A stretch of DNA of 14,926 nt from Actinophytocola sp036555685 (GCF_036555685.1 NZ_DATBKY010000127.1:1-14926), one strand, 5' to 3'; counted from the stretch's first letter, positions 1-7,162 are shown. The notes: a model not told the origin generated them from the sequence alone. Numbers and translations are program-made.

Positions 1-33
1 ATCGAGCGGCTGATCGATCTCGACAGGACATAG
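1..33 (+). CDS. 3' end of an unidentified upstream gene (partial)
   Basis: The first frame reads IERLIDLDRT followed by TAG at 31-33, three bases before the transporter ATG. Only ten codons are present, so the family cannot be determined; a charged helical tail like this is common at the end of small MarR-type regulators, but that is a guess. The very short spacing, and the next gene's AGGA ribosome-binding site lying inside this tail (25-28), suggest a co-transcribed and possibly translationally coupled pair. Confidence 0.5.
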   Translation: MERLIDLDRT

Positions 34-36
34 CGA

Positions 37-1755
37 ATGACATCTCATACCGAGCGCCTCGAACGCCGGCCGGCCAGCCCGTTTCGCCAGCCGAAGGCAG
101 TGTGGGCAGTCGCCTTCGCCTGCGTCATCTCGTTCATGGGCATCGGCCTCGTCGACCCGATCCTGCCGGCGATCTCGCACGACCTGAACGCGACGCCGAG
201 CCAGGTGACGCTGCTGTTCACCAGCTACCTGGTGATCACCGCGGTGGCCATGCTGATCACGGGCTGGGTGTCCAGCCGCATCGGTGCGAAGAAGACGCTG
301 ATCGCGGGGCTGGCGCTGATCGTCGTGTTCAGCGCGCTGGCCGGCACCTCGGACTCGATCGCCGGCATCGTCGGCTTCCGGGCCGGCTGGGGAGTGGGCA
401 ACGCCCTGTTCATCGCGACGTCGCTCGCGGTCATCGTGGCTTCGGCGACCGGCGGGTTCGTCGGCGCGATCATCCTGTACGAGACCGCGCTCGGCCTCGG
501 CATCGCGGTCGGCCCGCTGCTCGGCGGGCTGCTCGGCGACATCAGCTGGCGTGGCCCGTTCTACGGCGTCGCGGTGCTGATGGCCATCGCGCTGCTCGCG
601 ACCGTCGTGCTCGTCGAGCCGCTGCCCAAACCGGACCACAAGACGTCGATCGCCGAGCCGCTGCGGGCCTTGCGGCACCGCGGTCTGGCCACGATGTCGC
701 TCACCGCGCTCTGCTACAACTGGGCGTTCTTCACGGTGCTCGGCTACGCGCCCTTCCCGATGGAGCTCGGCGCGATCCAGCTCGGCCTCGTGTTCACCGG
801 CTGGGGCATCCTCGTCGCGGTCTTCTCCGTGTTCGGCGCGCCGCGGCTGCAGGCCCGCTTCGGCATCGCGCGGACGCTCTACCTGAACCTCTTCCTCTTC
901 GCGCTCACCGTGCTCGTCATCGCGATCTGGACGACCACGCCCACGGTGCTCGTCGTCTGCGTGATCGTGGCCGGCGTGTTCATCGGCATCAACAACACCG
1001 TCACCACCCAGGCGGTGATGACGATCTCGCCGGTCGAGCGCCCGGTCGCCTCCGCCGCTTACGGGTTCGTCCGCTTCATCGGCGGCGGGCTCGCGCCGTT
1101 CGCGGCCGGCAAGCTGGTCGAGGCGACCAACATCCACGTGCCGTTCTTCATCGCCGTCGGCGCGCTGCTGGCCGGCATCCTGATCCTGCGCACCGCGCAC
1201 GCGGAGCTGGCCCACGCCGAGCGCGTCCAGGCCGAGAGCGTCCGCGCGCCCGCCGAACCACCGGCGCTGTCCACTGTGGAGCTCGACTCCGCCGCGGTGG
1301 CGGCGACCGACGGCGCCATCGTCGCGGCGATCGACGACTCGGCGATGGCCGACCGGGTCACCGAGACCGCGGGCCGGCTCGCCGCGGTCAACGGCCGCGC
1401 GGTGCACGTGCTGCACGCCCAGGAACACGCGCGCGCGACCGAGGGCGCCGTCGACGGCGAGGAGCTCGCGGCCGCCCGCGAGCTCGTCCGCGCGCACCTG
1501 AAGCGGCTGTCCGCCGACGGCGTCCCCGCGGTCGGCCAGGTCCTGCGCGACGCCGGCGACCACGGCGCGGCCGGCCGGCTGATCAGCCGCTACGCCAACG
1601 ACATCGGCGCGCGGGCGGTGGTCATCGGCGCGCCGACGCACGGTGGGCTGCCCGCGCTGATGGACGCGAGCGCGAGCCGGGAGATCTGGCGGACCGTCCA
1701 CTGTGACGTCGTGATCGTGAACCCGGCCACCGTGCTCGCCGCCGCGGCGCGGTGA
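37..1755 (+). CDS. MFS drug-antiporter-like transporter with C-terminal universal stress (UspA-type) domain
   Basis: This 572-aa protein joins two domains. Residues ~22-388 form about twelve hydrophobic helices of a major facilitator transporter, predicted to sit in the cytoplasmic membrane and export small molecules by proton antiport. Motif A is at residues 76-86 (GWVSSRIGAKK). An antiporter motif C is at ~153-164, with G159-P160 and G163-G164, typical of drug:H+ antiporters. After an Ala/Glu-rich linker (~389-420), residues ~425-562 look like a UspA nucleotide-binding fold: a first strand IVAAIDDSAMA, and a late loop VVIGAPTHGG (528-537) that matches the Usp glycine loop. The usual Gly before the phosphate-contacting Ser is Ala544, so ATP binding is uncertain. 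The ATG has AGGA eight bases upstream and follows the previous gene closely. The substrate is unknown. The domain call is secure; the role of the Usp tail as a regulatory sensor is inference. Confidence 0.9.
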   Translation: MTSHTERLERRPASPFRQPKAVWAVAFACVISFMGIGLVDPILPAISHDLNATPSQVTLLFTSYLVITAVAMLITGWVSSRIGAKKTLIAGLALIVVFSALAGTSDSIAGIVGFRAGWGVGNALFIATSLAVIVASATGGFVGAIILYETALGLGIAVGPLLGGLLGDISWRGPFYGVAVLMAIALLATVVLVEPLPKPDHKTSIAEPLRALRHRGLATMSLTALCYNWAFFTVLGYAPFPMELGAIQLGLVFTGWGILVAVFSVFGAPRLQARFGIARTLYLNLFLFALTVLVIAIWTTTPTVLVVCVIVAGVFIGINNTVTTQAVMTISPVERPVASAAYGFVRFIGGGLAPFAAGKLVEATNIHVPFFIAVGALLAGILILRTAHAELAHAERVQAESVRAPAEPPALSTVELDSAAVAATDGAIVAAIDDSAMADRVTETAGRLAAVNGRAVHVLHAQEHARATEGAVDGEELAAARELVRAHLKRLSADGVPAVGQVLRDAGDHGAAGRLISRYANDIGARAVVIGAPTHGGLPALMDASASREIWRTVHCDVVIVNPATVLAAAAR

Positions 1756-1807
1756 CGCCGCGGGGGGAGCGAGACCGCCTTCGCGTGGCGGATCGTCACC
1801 CCGCTCC
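1751..1807. terminator. candidate bidirectional terminator hairpin
   Basis: GGTGACG (1751-1757, overlapping the transporter stop) pairs perfectly with CGTCACC (1794-1800). Inside it CCGCC (1775-1779) pairs with GGCGG (1787-1791). An alternative pairing joins GGAGCG (1766-1771) to CGCTCC (1802-1807). The position between two convergent genes fits a shared terminator. There is no T-tract, as is usual in actinobacteria, so this rests on base-pairing alone. Confidence 0.4.
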
Positions 1808-1843
1808 ACCCGGGGCCGGTACTCAACCCGATCATCAGCTCCC

Positions 1844-2266
1844 TCAGCGGTGCTCCTCGCACCACTTCTTGAGCGACGCCGCCTCGGTGTCGACCAGGCG
1901 GCGGATCGTGCGGCCGGCGACGAGGCTCGCGATCGGCGCCAGCGCGCCGGACAGCGTGAACGTCAGCAGGGCCTCGACCTTGCCGTCCCGTTCGGTCAGG
2001 ATGTGGTCGGCGGACAGCCGGATGCCCGCGCTGCTCGTGGCCCAGGTGAACGACCGGCCCGGGGTGAGCTCGGTGACGGTCCACGTGCGCGGCGGCTGCT
2101 TCGGCTGCCGGACGTCCGCGGTGCTGCCCACCGTGAACTCGCCCTCGTCCAGCCGGCGGATCGAGGTCGTCGTGGGTGTCCACTCCGGCCACTTCTCGAC
2201 GTCGCGCACCGTCCGCCAGACGAGGTCCGCCGGCGCGTCGATCATGGTTGTCGTCTCGTGTCGCAT
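1844..2266 (-). CDS. SRPBCC (START-like / polyketide cyclase-dehydrase) family protein
   Basis: This 140-aa protein begins MRHETTTMIDAPADLVWRTV and continues with VEKWPEWTP, the standard opening of small SRPBCC proteins in which an N-terminal strand leads into the helix of the helix-grip fold. Later stretches (FTVGSTADVRQP; PRTWTVTELTPGRSFTW) match the antiparallel strands that line the hydrophobic pocket, and a long C-terminal helix ends at KKWCEEHR. Members bind hydrophobic ligands, and some are cyclases or lipid-binding proteins; no catalytic residue identifies the ligand here. The reading frame stays open far upstream, but the ATG at 2266 is preceded by a perfect AGGAGG four bases away and starts exactly where the fold begins, so the longer 439-residue reading is not the gene. 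It is divergent from the exported nuclease gene, with a 78-bp gap. Confidence 0.85.
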   Translation of the reverse strand: MRHETTTMIDAPADLVWRTVRDVEKWPEWTPTTTSIRRLDEGEFTVGSTADVRQPKQPPRTWTVTELTPGRSFTWATSSAGIRLSADHILTERDGKVEALLTFTLSGALAPIASLVAGRTIRRLVDTEAASLKKWCEEHR

Positions 2267-2270
2267 CGCC

Positions 2271-2276
2271 CCTCCT
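2271..2276 (-). promoter_or_regulatory. ribosome-binding site fixing the SRPBCC start
   Basis: CCTCCT on the plus strand is AGGAGG on the minus strand, four bases upstream of the ATG at 2266. It is one of the strongest Shine-Dalgarno sequences in the window and settles the start against the much longer open frame that continues upstream. Confidence 0.75.
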
Positions 2277-2297
2277 GGTTCCCTCCCGAACTCGATT

Positions 2298-2318
2298 GTG
2301 CCGAAGAATGCTTGGCAC
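2298..2318. repeat. short inverted repeat in the divergent promoter region
   Basis: GTGCC (2298-2302) and GGCAC (2314-2318) are perfect inverted arms around 11 bases, in the gap between the divergent SRPBCC and nuclease genes. It could be an operator for either gene, but five-base arms are expected by chance fairly often in DNA of this composition. Confidence 0.25.
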
Positions 2319-2344
2319 GGCACGGATCCGGGTAACCCACCGCT

Positions 2345-3064
2345 GTGACGCGCATCGCCACTCTCCCCGTTCTGGCCGCCGTTCTGGCCGCCGCCGTGCT
2401 GGCCCCGACCGCGTGCAAGCCGGTCGACCTCACCACTCCGGCGACCACCGGACCGGCCGGGCCGGCCACACCGGCCACCCCACCACCGGCGAACGCCGCC
2501 GCCCTGCTGCGCAAGCTGCCCGTCGCGGAGGAGGACACCGGTGCCCACTACGAGCGCGCGGAGTGGGGCGAGGACTGGCCCGCCCGCACCGACGGCTGCA
2601 CCACGCGCGACCTCGTACTGCTCCGGCAGGCGAAGGGCGCGCAGCGCGGCGCGGGCTGCGCGCTGCACTGCCCGGCCGCGAAGCCGTGCTGGGTGTCCCC
2701 GTACGACGGCCGCGCGACCGCGGACCCGGGCGAGCTGGAGATCGACCATCGCGTGCCGCTCAACGAGGCGGCGCGGTCCCGGGTGGTCGCCGGCGGCAAG
2801 CCCGGCCTCGGCGCCACCCGCGTCTGGTCCGCCGCGCAGAAGCACGCGTACTACGCGGACCCGGCCAACCTCGTCGCGGTCACGGCGGAGGTCAACTCGG
2901 CCAAGAGCGACGACGACCCCGCGCGGTGGCGGCCGGCCAACCGCGAGGCGTGGTGCGCCTACGCGACCCGCTACATCCAGACCAAGCTCAAGTACCACCT
3001 GACCGCCGACAAGGCGGAGCGCGCGGCTCTCGCCCAGATGCTCGGGACGTGCCCGGCGAAGTGA
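2345..3064 (+). CDS. exported HNH endonuclease family protein (DUF1524 / GmrSD C-terminal-like), probable lipoprotein
   Basis: This 239-aa protein starts at a GTG. Residues ~1-23 are an export signal (MTR, then an Ala/Leu/Val core). Cys24 in PTAC resembles a lipobox without the usual Leu at -3, so lipoprotein anchoring is possible but not certain. A low-complexity Pro/Thr/Ala linker follows (~28-50). The nuclease core is at ~115-215: WVSPYDG, then EIDHRVPLNEA with H135 as the probable general base of the beta-beta-alpha-metal fold, then NLVAVTAEVNSAKSDDDPARW with N184 and K187, then WCAYATRYIQTKLKYHL. This order is that of secreted actinobacterial DUF1524 proteins. Besides C24 there are six cysteines (85, 105, 109, 115, 204, 236), an even number consistent with disulfides outside the cell. 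The likely role is extracellular nucleic-acid cleavage, for nutrition or competition. No immunity partner is evident next to it. Confidence 0.85.
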   Translation: MTRIATLPVLAAVLAAAVLAPTACKPVDLTTPATTGPAGPATPATPPPANAAALLRKLPVAEEDTGAHYERAEWGEDWPARTDGCTTRDLVLLRQAKGAQRGAGCALHCPAAKPCWVSPYDGRATADPGELEIDHRVPLNEAARSRVVAGGKPGLGATRVWSAAQKHAYYADPANLVAVTAEVNSAKSDDDPARWRPANREAWCAYATRYIQTKLKYHLTADKAERAALAQMLGTCPAK

Positions 3065-3068
3065 CGTC

Positions 3069-3107
3069 GTGGCAGGACAGCCGGTGTTTCCGGCGGCCAT
3101 CTGCCAC
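3069..3107 (+). terminator. candidate terminator hairpin after the nuclease gene
   Basis: GTGGCAG (3069-3075) pairs perfectly with CTGCCAC (3101-3107). Within it GCCGG (3080-3084) pairs with CCGGC (3090-3094) across a five-base loop, tgttt, leaving an asymmetric internal loop. It begins five bases after the stop codon, where a terminator is expected. There is no T-tract. Confidence 0.5.
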
Positions 3108-3330
3108 ACGCCCGCCGCGTGTCGCGGTCGACAAGTGGTAATTGTCTTTCGTTTCCTCAACATGTCAACACTGGCGCCCGTCGCAGCGTGACCGTATGGT
3201 ACTCAGCCAGTTACAACACGTGGGGTTAGCAAGAATTGGGCGCGTGTCCCAACTGGGGGGTAGCGACGCGGTTTCCTTGCTGATTGCCGTGACATATCGG
3301 GATGTCCATTTGGCAAGTTCGCGAGGTTTT
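3108..3330 (+). promoter_or_regulatory. AT-richer upstream region of the cyclase-like/ATPase gene
   Basis: This stretch lies between the nuclease terminator and the ATG at 3331. A TTG-started frame runs through it from 3142 into the gene, but it uses codons that are rare in the neighbourhood (TTA twice, AGA, ATT, GTA, GCA, TCA) and the peptide shows no domain, so I read it as leader and promoter DNA. It includes a TATGGT -10-like hexamer (3195-3200) without a clear -35, and an inverted repeat just upstream of the start. The real start at 3331 has GAGG four bases before it. Confidence 0.5.
3291..3306. repeat. inverted repeat GACAT-N6-ATGTC upstream of the ATPase gene
   Basis: GACAT (3291-3295) and ATGTC (3302-3306) are perfect inverted arms around six bases, ending 24 bases before the ATG at 3331. 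The position suits an operator or a leader-RNA hairpin near the ribosome-binding site. There is a single copy, so function is inference. Confidence 0.35.
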
Positions 3331-6300
3331 ATGACACGTCCTGGCATGGCCGTGCACCGAACCATCCTGGTGGTGGACGTGGTGGGCTTCGGTGACCGAC
3401 GGCGAAACAACGTGGATCAGATCGCGGTGCGCAAAGGGCTGTATCGGGCGCTGGCCGAAGCATTCTCGGCGGCCGGTATTTGCTGGGCCGACTGCGAGCA
3501 CGAGGACAGAGGGGACGGTGCGCTCATTCTCGCCCCGGCGGAGATGCCGAAAGGGCCGTTCGCCGAGGTCCTGCCCGGTGCGCTGGTGGCCGCGCTGGAT
3601 CGGCACAACCGCAGCCACCGGCCGGCTGAGCAGGTCCGGCTGCGTATGGCCCTGCACGCCGGGGAGATTCACTACGACGACCACGGCGTGACGTCCGCCG
3701 CGATTAATCTGTCGTTCCGATTACTGGACTCCGCGCCGCTCAAGGCAGCACTTGCGGAATCCCCGGCGGTGCTCGCGATGATCGTCTCGTCGTGGTTCTT
3801 CGACGAGGTCGTGCGGCACAGCAGGGCCTGCGACCCAAAGGCCTACCGGTCGGTATCCGTGGTGGTGAAGGAAACCACGGCGGCCGCGTGGCTGCACGTG
3901 CCCGACCACCCGCAAGACGCGGAAATCCCGGCCGGCGAAGAAAACCCGGAGCCGCGGCTGCTGGGCCGCGACCAGGAAATGGACCGGCTGTGCCGGGCCG
4001 CCGCGACGGCGAAATCCGGTAGCTGCACGACCGCGCTGTTATCGGGTGAGCCGGGAATCGGCAAGTCCGCGCTCGCGGGCGCGGTCGCGGGGTTGCTCGC
4101 CGCCGACGGGTGGACCGTGGCGTGGGGCAACTGCCCCGAACGCGAGGGCAGCCCGGCGGGCCAGCCGTGGACGGAGGTCCTGCAGGGGCTCGTCGACCGC
4201 TTCCCGCCGCACGAGCACGCGGCGGAGCTGGCGCCGCTGCTCGACGACCACGCCACGCTGCGTGCCTCGGGCGACGTGCCGGCCGCGCGGTACCGGCTGC
4301 GTACGGCCGTCGGCCGCTACCTCGCCGCGGTGGCCCGGGGCGGTCCGCTGCTGGTCGTGCTCGACGACCTGCACCACGCCGACGGCGAAGTCCTCGCCCT
4401 GCTCGCACACCTGGCCGCCGACCTGGTCGCCGAGCCGGTGCTGCTGGTCGTCACCTACCGGCCGACCGAGGTGGACGAGCAGCTCGCCGACACGCTGGCC
4501 ACGCTCGCCCGCCACGGGCCCGAACACCTGACGCTGTCCGGCCTGGACACCGGCGCGGTGGCCGAGCTGATCGACGAGCTGTGCACCCGGCAGCTGGCCG
4601 ACCAGACCGTCGCCACGATCGCGCAGCGGACCGAGGGCAACCCGTTCTTCGTCCGGGAGATCGCGCGCCTGTTGGAGACCGACGGCGAGCACGCGGCGAT
4701 CGGCGAGGTGCCCGCGAGCGTGCGGCACATCGTCCGCCGCCGCGTCGCGCGGCTGCCCGCGTCGGCGCAGCAGGTTCTCCGCGACGCGGCGGTGATCGGC
4801 CGGGAGTTCACCCTGGACGTGCTGGCGGCGGTGACCGGCATGGACTCCGAGGCGCTGATCGAGTGCCTGGACGCCGCGCTGCGCGCCGGGATCCTCGACG
4901 AGCCGCACACGGCCGTCCGATCGCTGCGGTTCGCGCACGCGCTCGTGCGGGACACGCTCTACCACGACATCTCCCGGCTGCGCCGCACCGGCCTGCACGC
5001 CCGGGTCGGCGCCGCGCTGGAGCAGCTGCGCCCGGGCGACACGGTCGCCCTCGCGCACCACTTCGACGCCGCGCAGGCGCCGGACGCGGCGGCCCGTGCC
5101 GCGTGGTACCTGCGGCTCGCGGCCGAGCAGGCCGAGCGGCGCTACGCCCACCGCGAGGCGGCCGGACTGTGGCAGCAGGCCGTGCTGTCCTACGCCCACG
5201 CACCCGGAGGAACCGTGCGCGACCGGCTCGAGCTCGTGATCGGCACGATCCGGACGCTGTCCATCGCGGGGGAGCGGGTCGCGGCCCGCGCGCTGCGCGA
5301 CGACACGCTCGCCGAGGTGATCGGGCTCGGGGACGCCGAGCTGACCGCCCGGGTGATCGTGGCCTACGACGTGCACGACCTGTCCCCGCACCACCGGCCC
5401 GGCGCGACGCCGGATGCGCTCGTCGACCTCATCGAGAAGACGCTCTACACGCTGCCGGCCGCGGCCACGGAGCTGCGGTGCCAGATGCTCGCGAGCCTCG
5501 CGGTCGAGCTGGAGCAGTCCGACGACCCGCGTGGCGATCCCGCGTCGATCGAGGCCGTCGCGCTCGCCCGGCAGCTCGGCGACCCGGCGCTGCTCGCGAG
5601 CGCGCTCAACGCCCGCTTCCGGCGCAGCTACTGGAGCTCCACGCTCGCCGAGCGGGAGCGGATCGGCACCGAGCTGCTCGCCCTCGGCCAGGGCCACGGG
5701 CTCATCGGCGTGGAGGCGGCCGGCCGGCAGGCGCTGCTCCGGTGCGCCAGTGCCCGCGGCTACTTCGCGCAGGCCGGCCAGCACGCCGCCGAGCTGGAGC
5801 GCCTGGCCACGACCTACGACCTGCCGGCCGCCGCGACGACCGCGGCCTGGTTCCGCGGTGTGGACCACACCGTCAACGGCCGGTTCGCCGAGGCCGGGCG
5901 CGCGTTCCAGCACGCGACCGAGCTGACCAGCCACAACGGGTTCGCCGACACCGAGGACGGCTACTACCCGGTCTGGGCGTTCGCGCTGGCACTGTGGACG
6001 GGCAAGCTGGCCGACCACGTGTCCGACGCCCGGCTGGCCTTCGAACGGTGGCCGAAGCAGGGCCGGGAGGTCTACGCGCTGACGCTGGCCGCTGCCGGGC
6101 AGCCCGAAGAGGCGGTCGAGATCGCGGCCGTGCGCGATCCGATCCAGCGGGACGTGCGGTTCAAGATCCTCATGACGGTGCGCGGCATGGTCGGCCTGGC
6201 GCTGGGCGACTACGAGCGGGTCGTCGAGGCGTACAACGCCCTGGGGCCGCTCGACAACGAGGTGGCCGGCGGCGACACCGGTGGCTACGCGGTCCTGCTC

Positions 6301-6480
6301 CCGGTCGCCCAGCTACTCGGGGACCTCGCCGTGCGCCTGGGCCAGCTGCAGACGGCGAACGGCCACTACCGCAAGGCCCGCGAGATCGGCGAGCGCGCGG
6401 AGATTCCACAGTGGACGGCCGCGGCCCGCGATGCGTTGTCCCGCACGGTCACCCAGTTCAAGCCGCAGCGCGCCTGGTGA
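3331..6480 (+). CDS. class III nucleotide cyclase-like / STAND-type AAA ATPase / TPR-repeat signalling protein
   Basis: With the start at ATG 3331 this is a 1049-aa protein. Residues ~9-195 resemble a class III cyclase homology domain: TILVVDVVGF with D16, HEDRGDG with D62, and an INLSFRLL motif carrying N126 and R130. These are the positions of the two metal-binding Asp residues and the transition-state Asn/Arg pair, so activity is possible. E58 stands where adenylyl cyclases usually have the substrate-selecting Lys. Residues ~210-480 are an ATPase module: LLGRDQEMDRL, Walker A GEPGIGKS (239-246), Walker B LLVVLDD (340-346), then TEGNPFFVRE. Residues ~590-1030 are TPR-like helical repeats. 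The N-terminal and ATPase architecture recalls LuxR-family LAL regulators, but no helix-turn-helix is present; it ends KPQRAW. It is therefore more likely a signalling ATPase, acting by protein contact or a nucleotide product, than a transcription factor. Two TTA codons (L131, L237) lie in a less GC-rich 5' third. Confidence 0.85.
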   Translation: MTRPGMAVHRTILVVDVVGFGDRRRNNVDQIAVRKGLYRALAEAFSAAGICWADCEHEDRGDGALILAPAEMPKGPFAEVLPGALVAALDRHNRSHRPAEQVRLRMALHAGEIHYDDHGVTSAAINLSFRLLDSAPLKAALAESPAVLAMIVSSWFFDEVVRHSRACDPKAYRSVSVVVKETTAAAWLHVPDHPQDAEIPAGEENPEPRLLGRDQEMDRLCRAAATAKSGSCTTALLSGEPGIGKSALAGAVAGLLAADGWTVAWGNCPEREGSPAGQPWTEVLQGLVDRFPPHEHAAELAPLLDDHATLRASGDVPAARYRLRTAVGRYLAAVARGGPLLVVLDDLHHADGEVLALLAHLAADLVAEPVLLVVTYRPTEVDEQLADTLATLARHGPEHLTLSGLDTGAVAELIDELCTRQLADQTVATIAQRTEGNPFFVREIARLLETDGEHAAIGEVPASVRHIVRRRVARLPASAQQVLRDAAVIGREFTLDVLAAVTGMDSEALIECLDAALRAGILDEPHTAVRSLRFAHALVRDTLYHDISRLRRTGLHARVGAALEQLRPGDTVALAHHFDAAQAPDAAARAAWYLRLAAEQAERRYAHREAAGLWQQAVLSYAHAPGGTVRDRLELVIGTIRTLSIAGERVAARALRDDTLAEVIGLGDAELTARVIVAYDVHDLSPHHRPGATPDALVDLIEKTLYTLPAAATELRCQMLASLAVELEQSDDPRGDPASIEAVALARQLGDPALLASALNARFRRSYWSSTLAERERIGTELLALGQGHGLIGVEAAGRQALLRCASARGYFAQAGQHAAELERLATTYDLPAAATTAAWFRGVDHTVNGRFAEAGRAFQHATELTSHNGFADTEDGYYPVWAFALALWTGKLADHVSDARLAFERWPKQGREVYALTLAAAGQPEEAVEIAAVRDPIQRDVRFKILMTVRGMVGLALGDYERVVEAYNALGPLDNEVAGGDTGGYAVLLPVAQLLGDLAVRLGQLQTANGHYRKAREIGERAEIPQWTAAARDALSRTVTQFKPQRAW

Positions 6481-6522
6481 CCGGCGGGTCGGCGAGGAGC
6501 CGGGCGCCGTAGTCAGGGCGGG

Positions 6523-7122
6523 TCAGCCGGGCGAAGCGGCCAAACCGCGCAAGAGGGGCAGGTAGACGTCGTCGACGAACTCCGCGATGTCGGTTTCGGT
6601 GATCGGTCCGCCGGACATCATCGTCTCGTTGCGGATCAGGTCGATCGGCATGCGCGCGGCCCGGGGCGGCACGGTGACCGGCGGCAGCTCGCCGCGCTCG
6701 ACCGCCCGCTCGACGATCCCGTTGACCCAGTCGCCTAGTGGCGCGGTCCGGAGCCGCTCGCGCAGGATCTCGGCGACCTCCGGGTGCCGGAAGGCCTCGC
6801 CCATCACGCCGGCGACGACCTCGCTCATCATCCCCTCCGCCCGCCGCGCGATGCGGTTGAACAGGGCGATCAGGTCCGCGCGCAGCGAGCCCATGTCGGT
6901 GGCCGGCACGGGTTTCGGCCGCTGCCGGGCCCACGCGGCCAGCACCAGCTCCGCGCGGCCGGGCCAGCGACGGTAGATAACTGGTTTGCTTGTCCCGGCT
7001 CGGGCGGCTACAGCTTCTATCGTGAGGGCGGCGTATCCGACGTCGTTCAGCTCGGCCCAGGCAGCATCCAGGATGGCCTGTTCCAGCTCGGCGCCGCGGC
7101 GGCGGGACTTTGTCTCGGTCAC
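6523..7122 (-). CDS. TetR-family transcriptional repressor
   Basis: This 199-aa protein has the TetR layout: a charged N-terminus (MTETKSRRRGAELEQAILDAA), a helix-turn-helix at ~33-54 (TIEAVAARAGTSKPVIYRRW), and an all-helical C-terminal half that should form the ligand pocket and dimer surface. It starts at a GTG (7120-7122), with AAGGGA a few bases upstream. It is divergent from a two-gene ABC exporter across 97 bp containing two copies of a near-palindrome, so I infer that it represses the exporter, and probably itself, and is released by an exported compound. The 3' end is convergent with the ATPase gene, 42 bp away, and I see no strong terminator in that gap. The family is certain; the ligand is unknown. 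Confidence 0.93.
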   Translation of the reverse strand: MTETKSRRRGAELEQAILDAAWAELNDVGYAALTIEAVAARAGTSKPVIYRRWPGRAELVLAAWARQRPKPVPATDMGSLRADLIALFNRIARRAEGMMSEVVAGVMGEAFRHPEVAEILRERLRTAPLGDWVNGIVERAVERGELPPVTVPPRAARMPIDLIRNETMMSGGPITETDIAEFVDDVYLPLLRGLAASPG

Positions 7123-7133
7123 GCGTTCCCTTA

Positions 7134-7162
7134 CCTTTAAGATACGTTGCGTTTCTTAAGGG
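7134..7162. promoter_or_regulatory. TetR operator O1 (near-perfect palindrome)
   Basis: The palindrome is centred on T7148, and 11 of 13 arm pairs match. The core AGATACG-TTG-CGTTTCTT (7140-7157) recurs 47 bp downstream. It covers the -35 hexamer of the exporter promoter and begins 11 bases upstream of the repressor's GTG, so binding here could block both genes. That TetR binds it is inferred from symmetry, spacing and position. Confidence 0.8.

Noticed and set aside
1844..3163. 439-residue minus-strand frame covering both the SRPBCC gene and the nuclease gene
   Set aside because: Only the last 140 residues form a domain, and they have their own ATG with a perfect AGGAGG. The first 299 residues are the antisense of the nuclease gene and of the intergenic region.
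3142..3330. N-terminal extension of the cyclase-like ATPase from a TTG at 3142
   Set aside because: It uses many rare codons, including two TTA, shows no domain, and the ATG at 3331 with GAGG upstream sits at the domain boundary.
4039..6018. 659-codon minus-strand frame inside the ATPase gene
   Set aside because: Antisense shadow: low-complexity Arg/Gly/Val/Glu peptide, no ribosome-binding site, opposite a gene with clear Walker motifs.
6481..6522. possible terminator between the convergent ATPase and TetR genes
   Set aside because: Only four-base stems can be drawn (for example CGGC-gagga-GCCG at 6490-6502), too weak to call.
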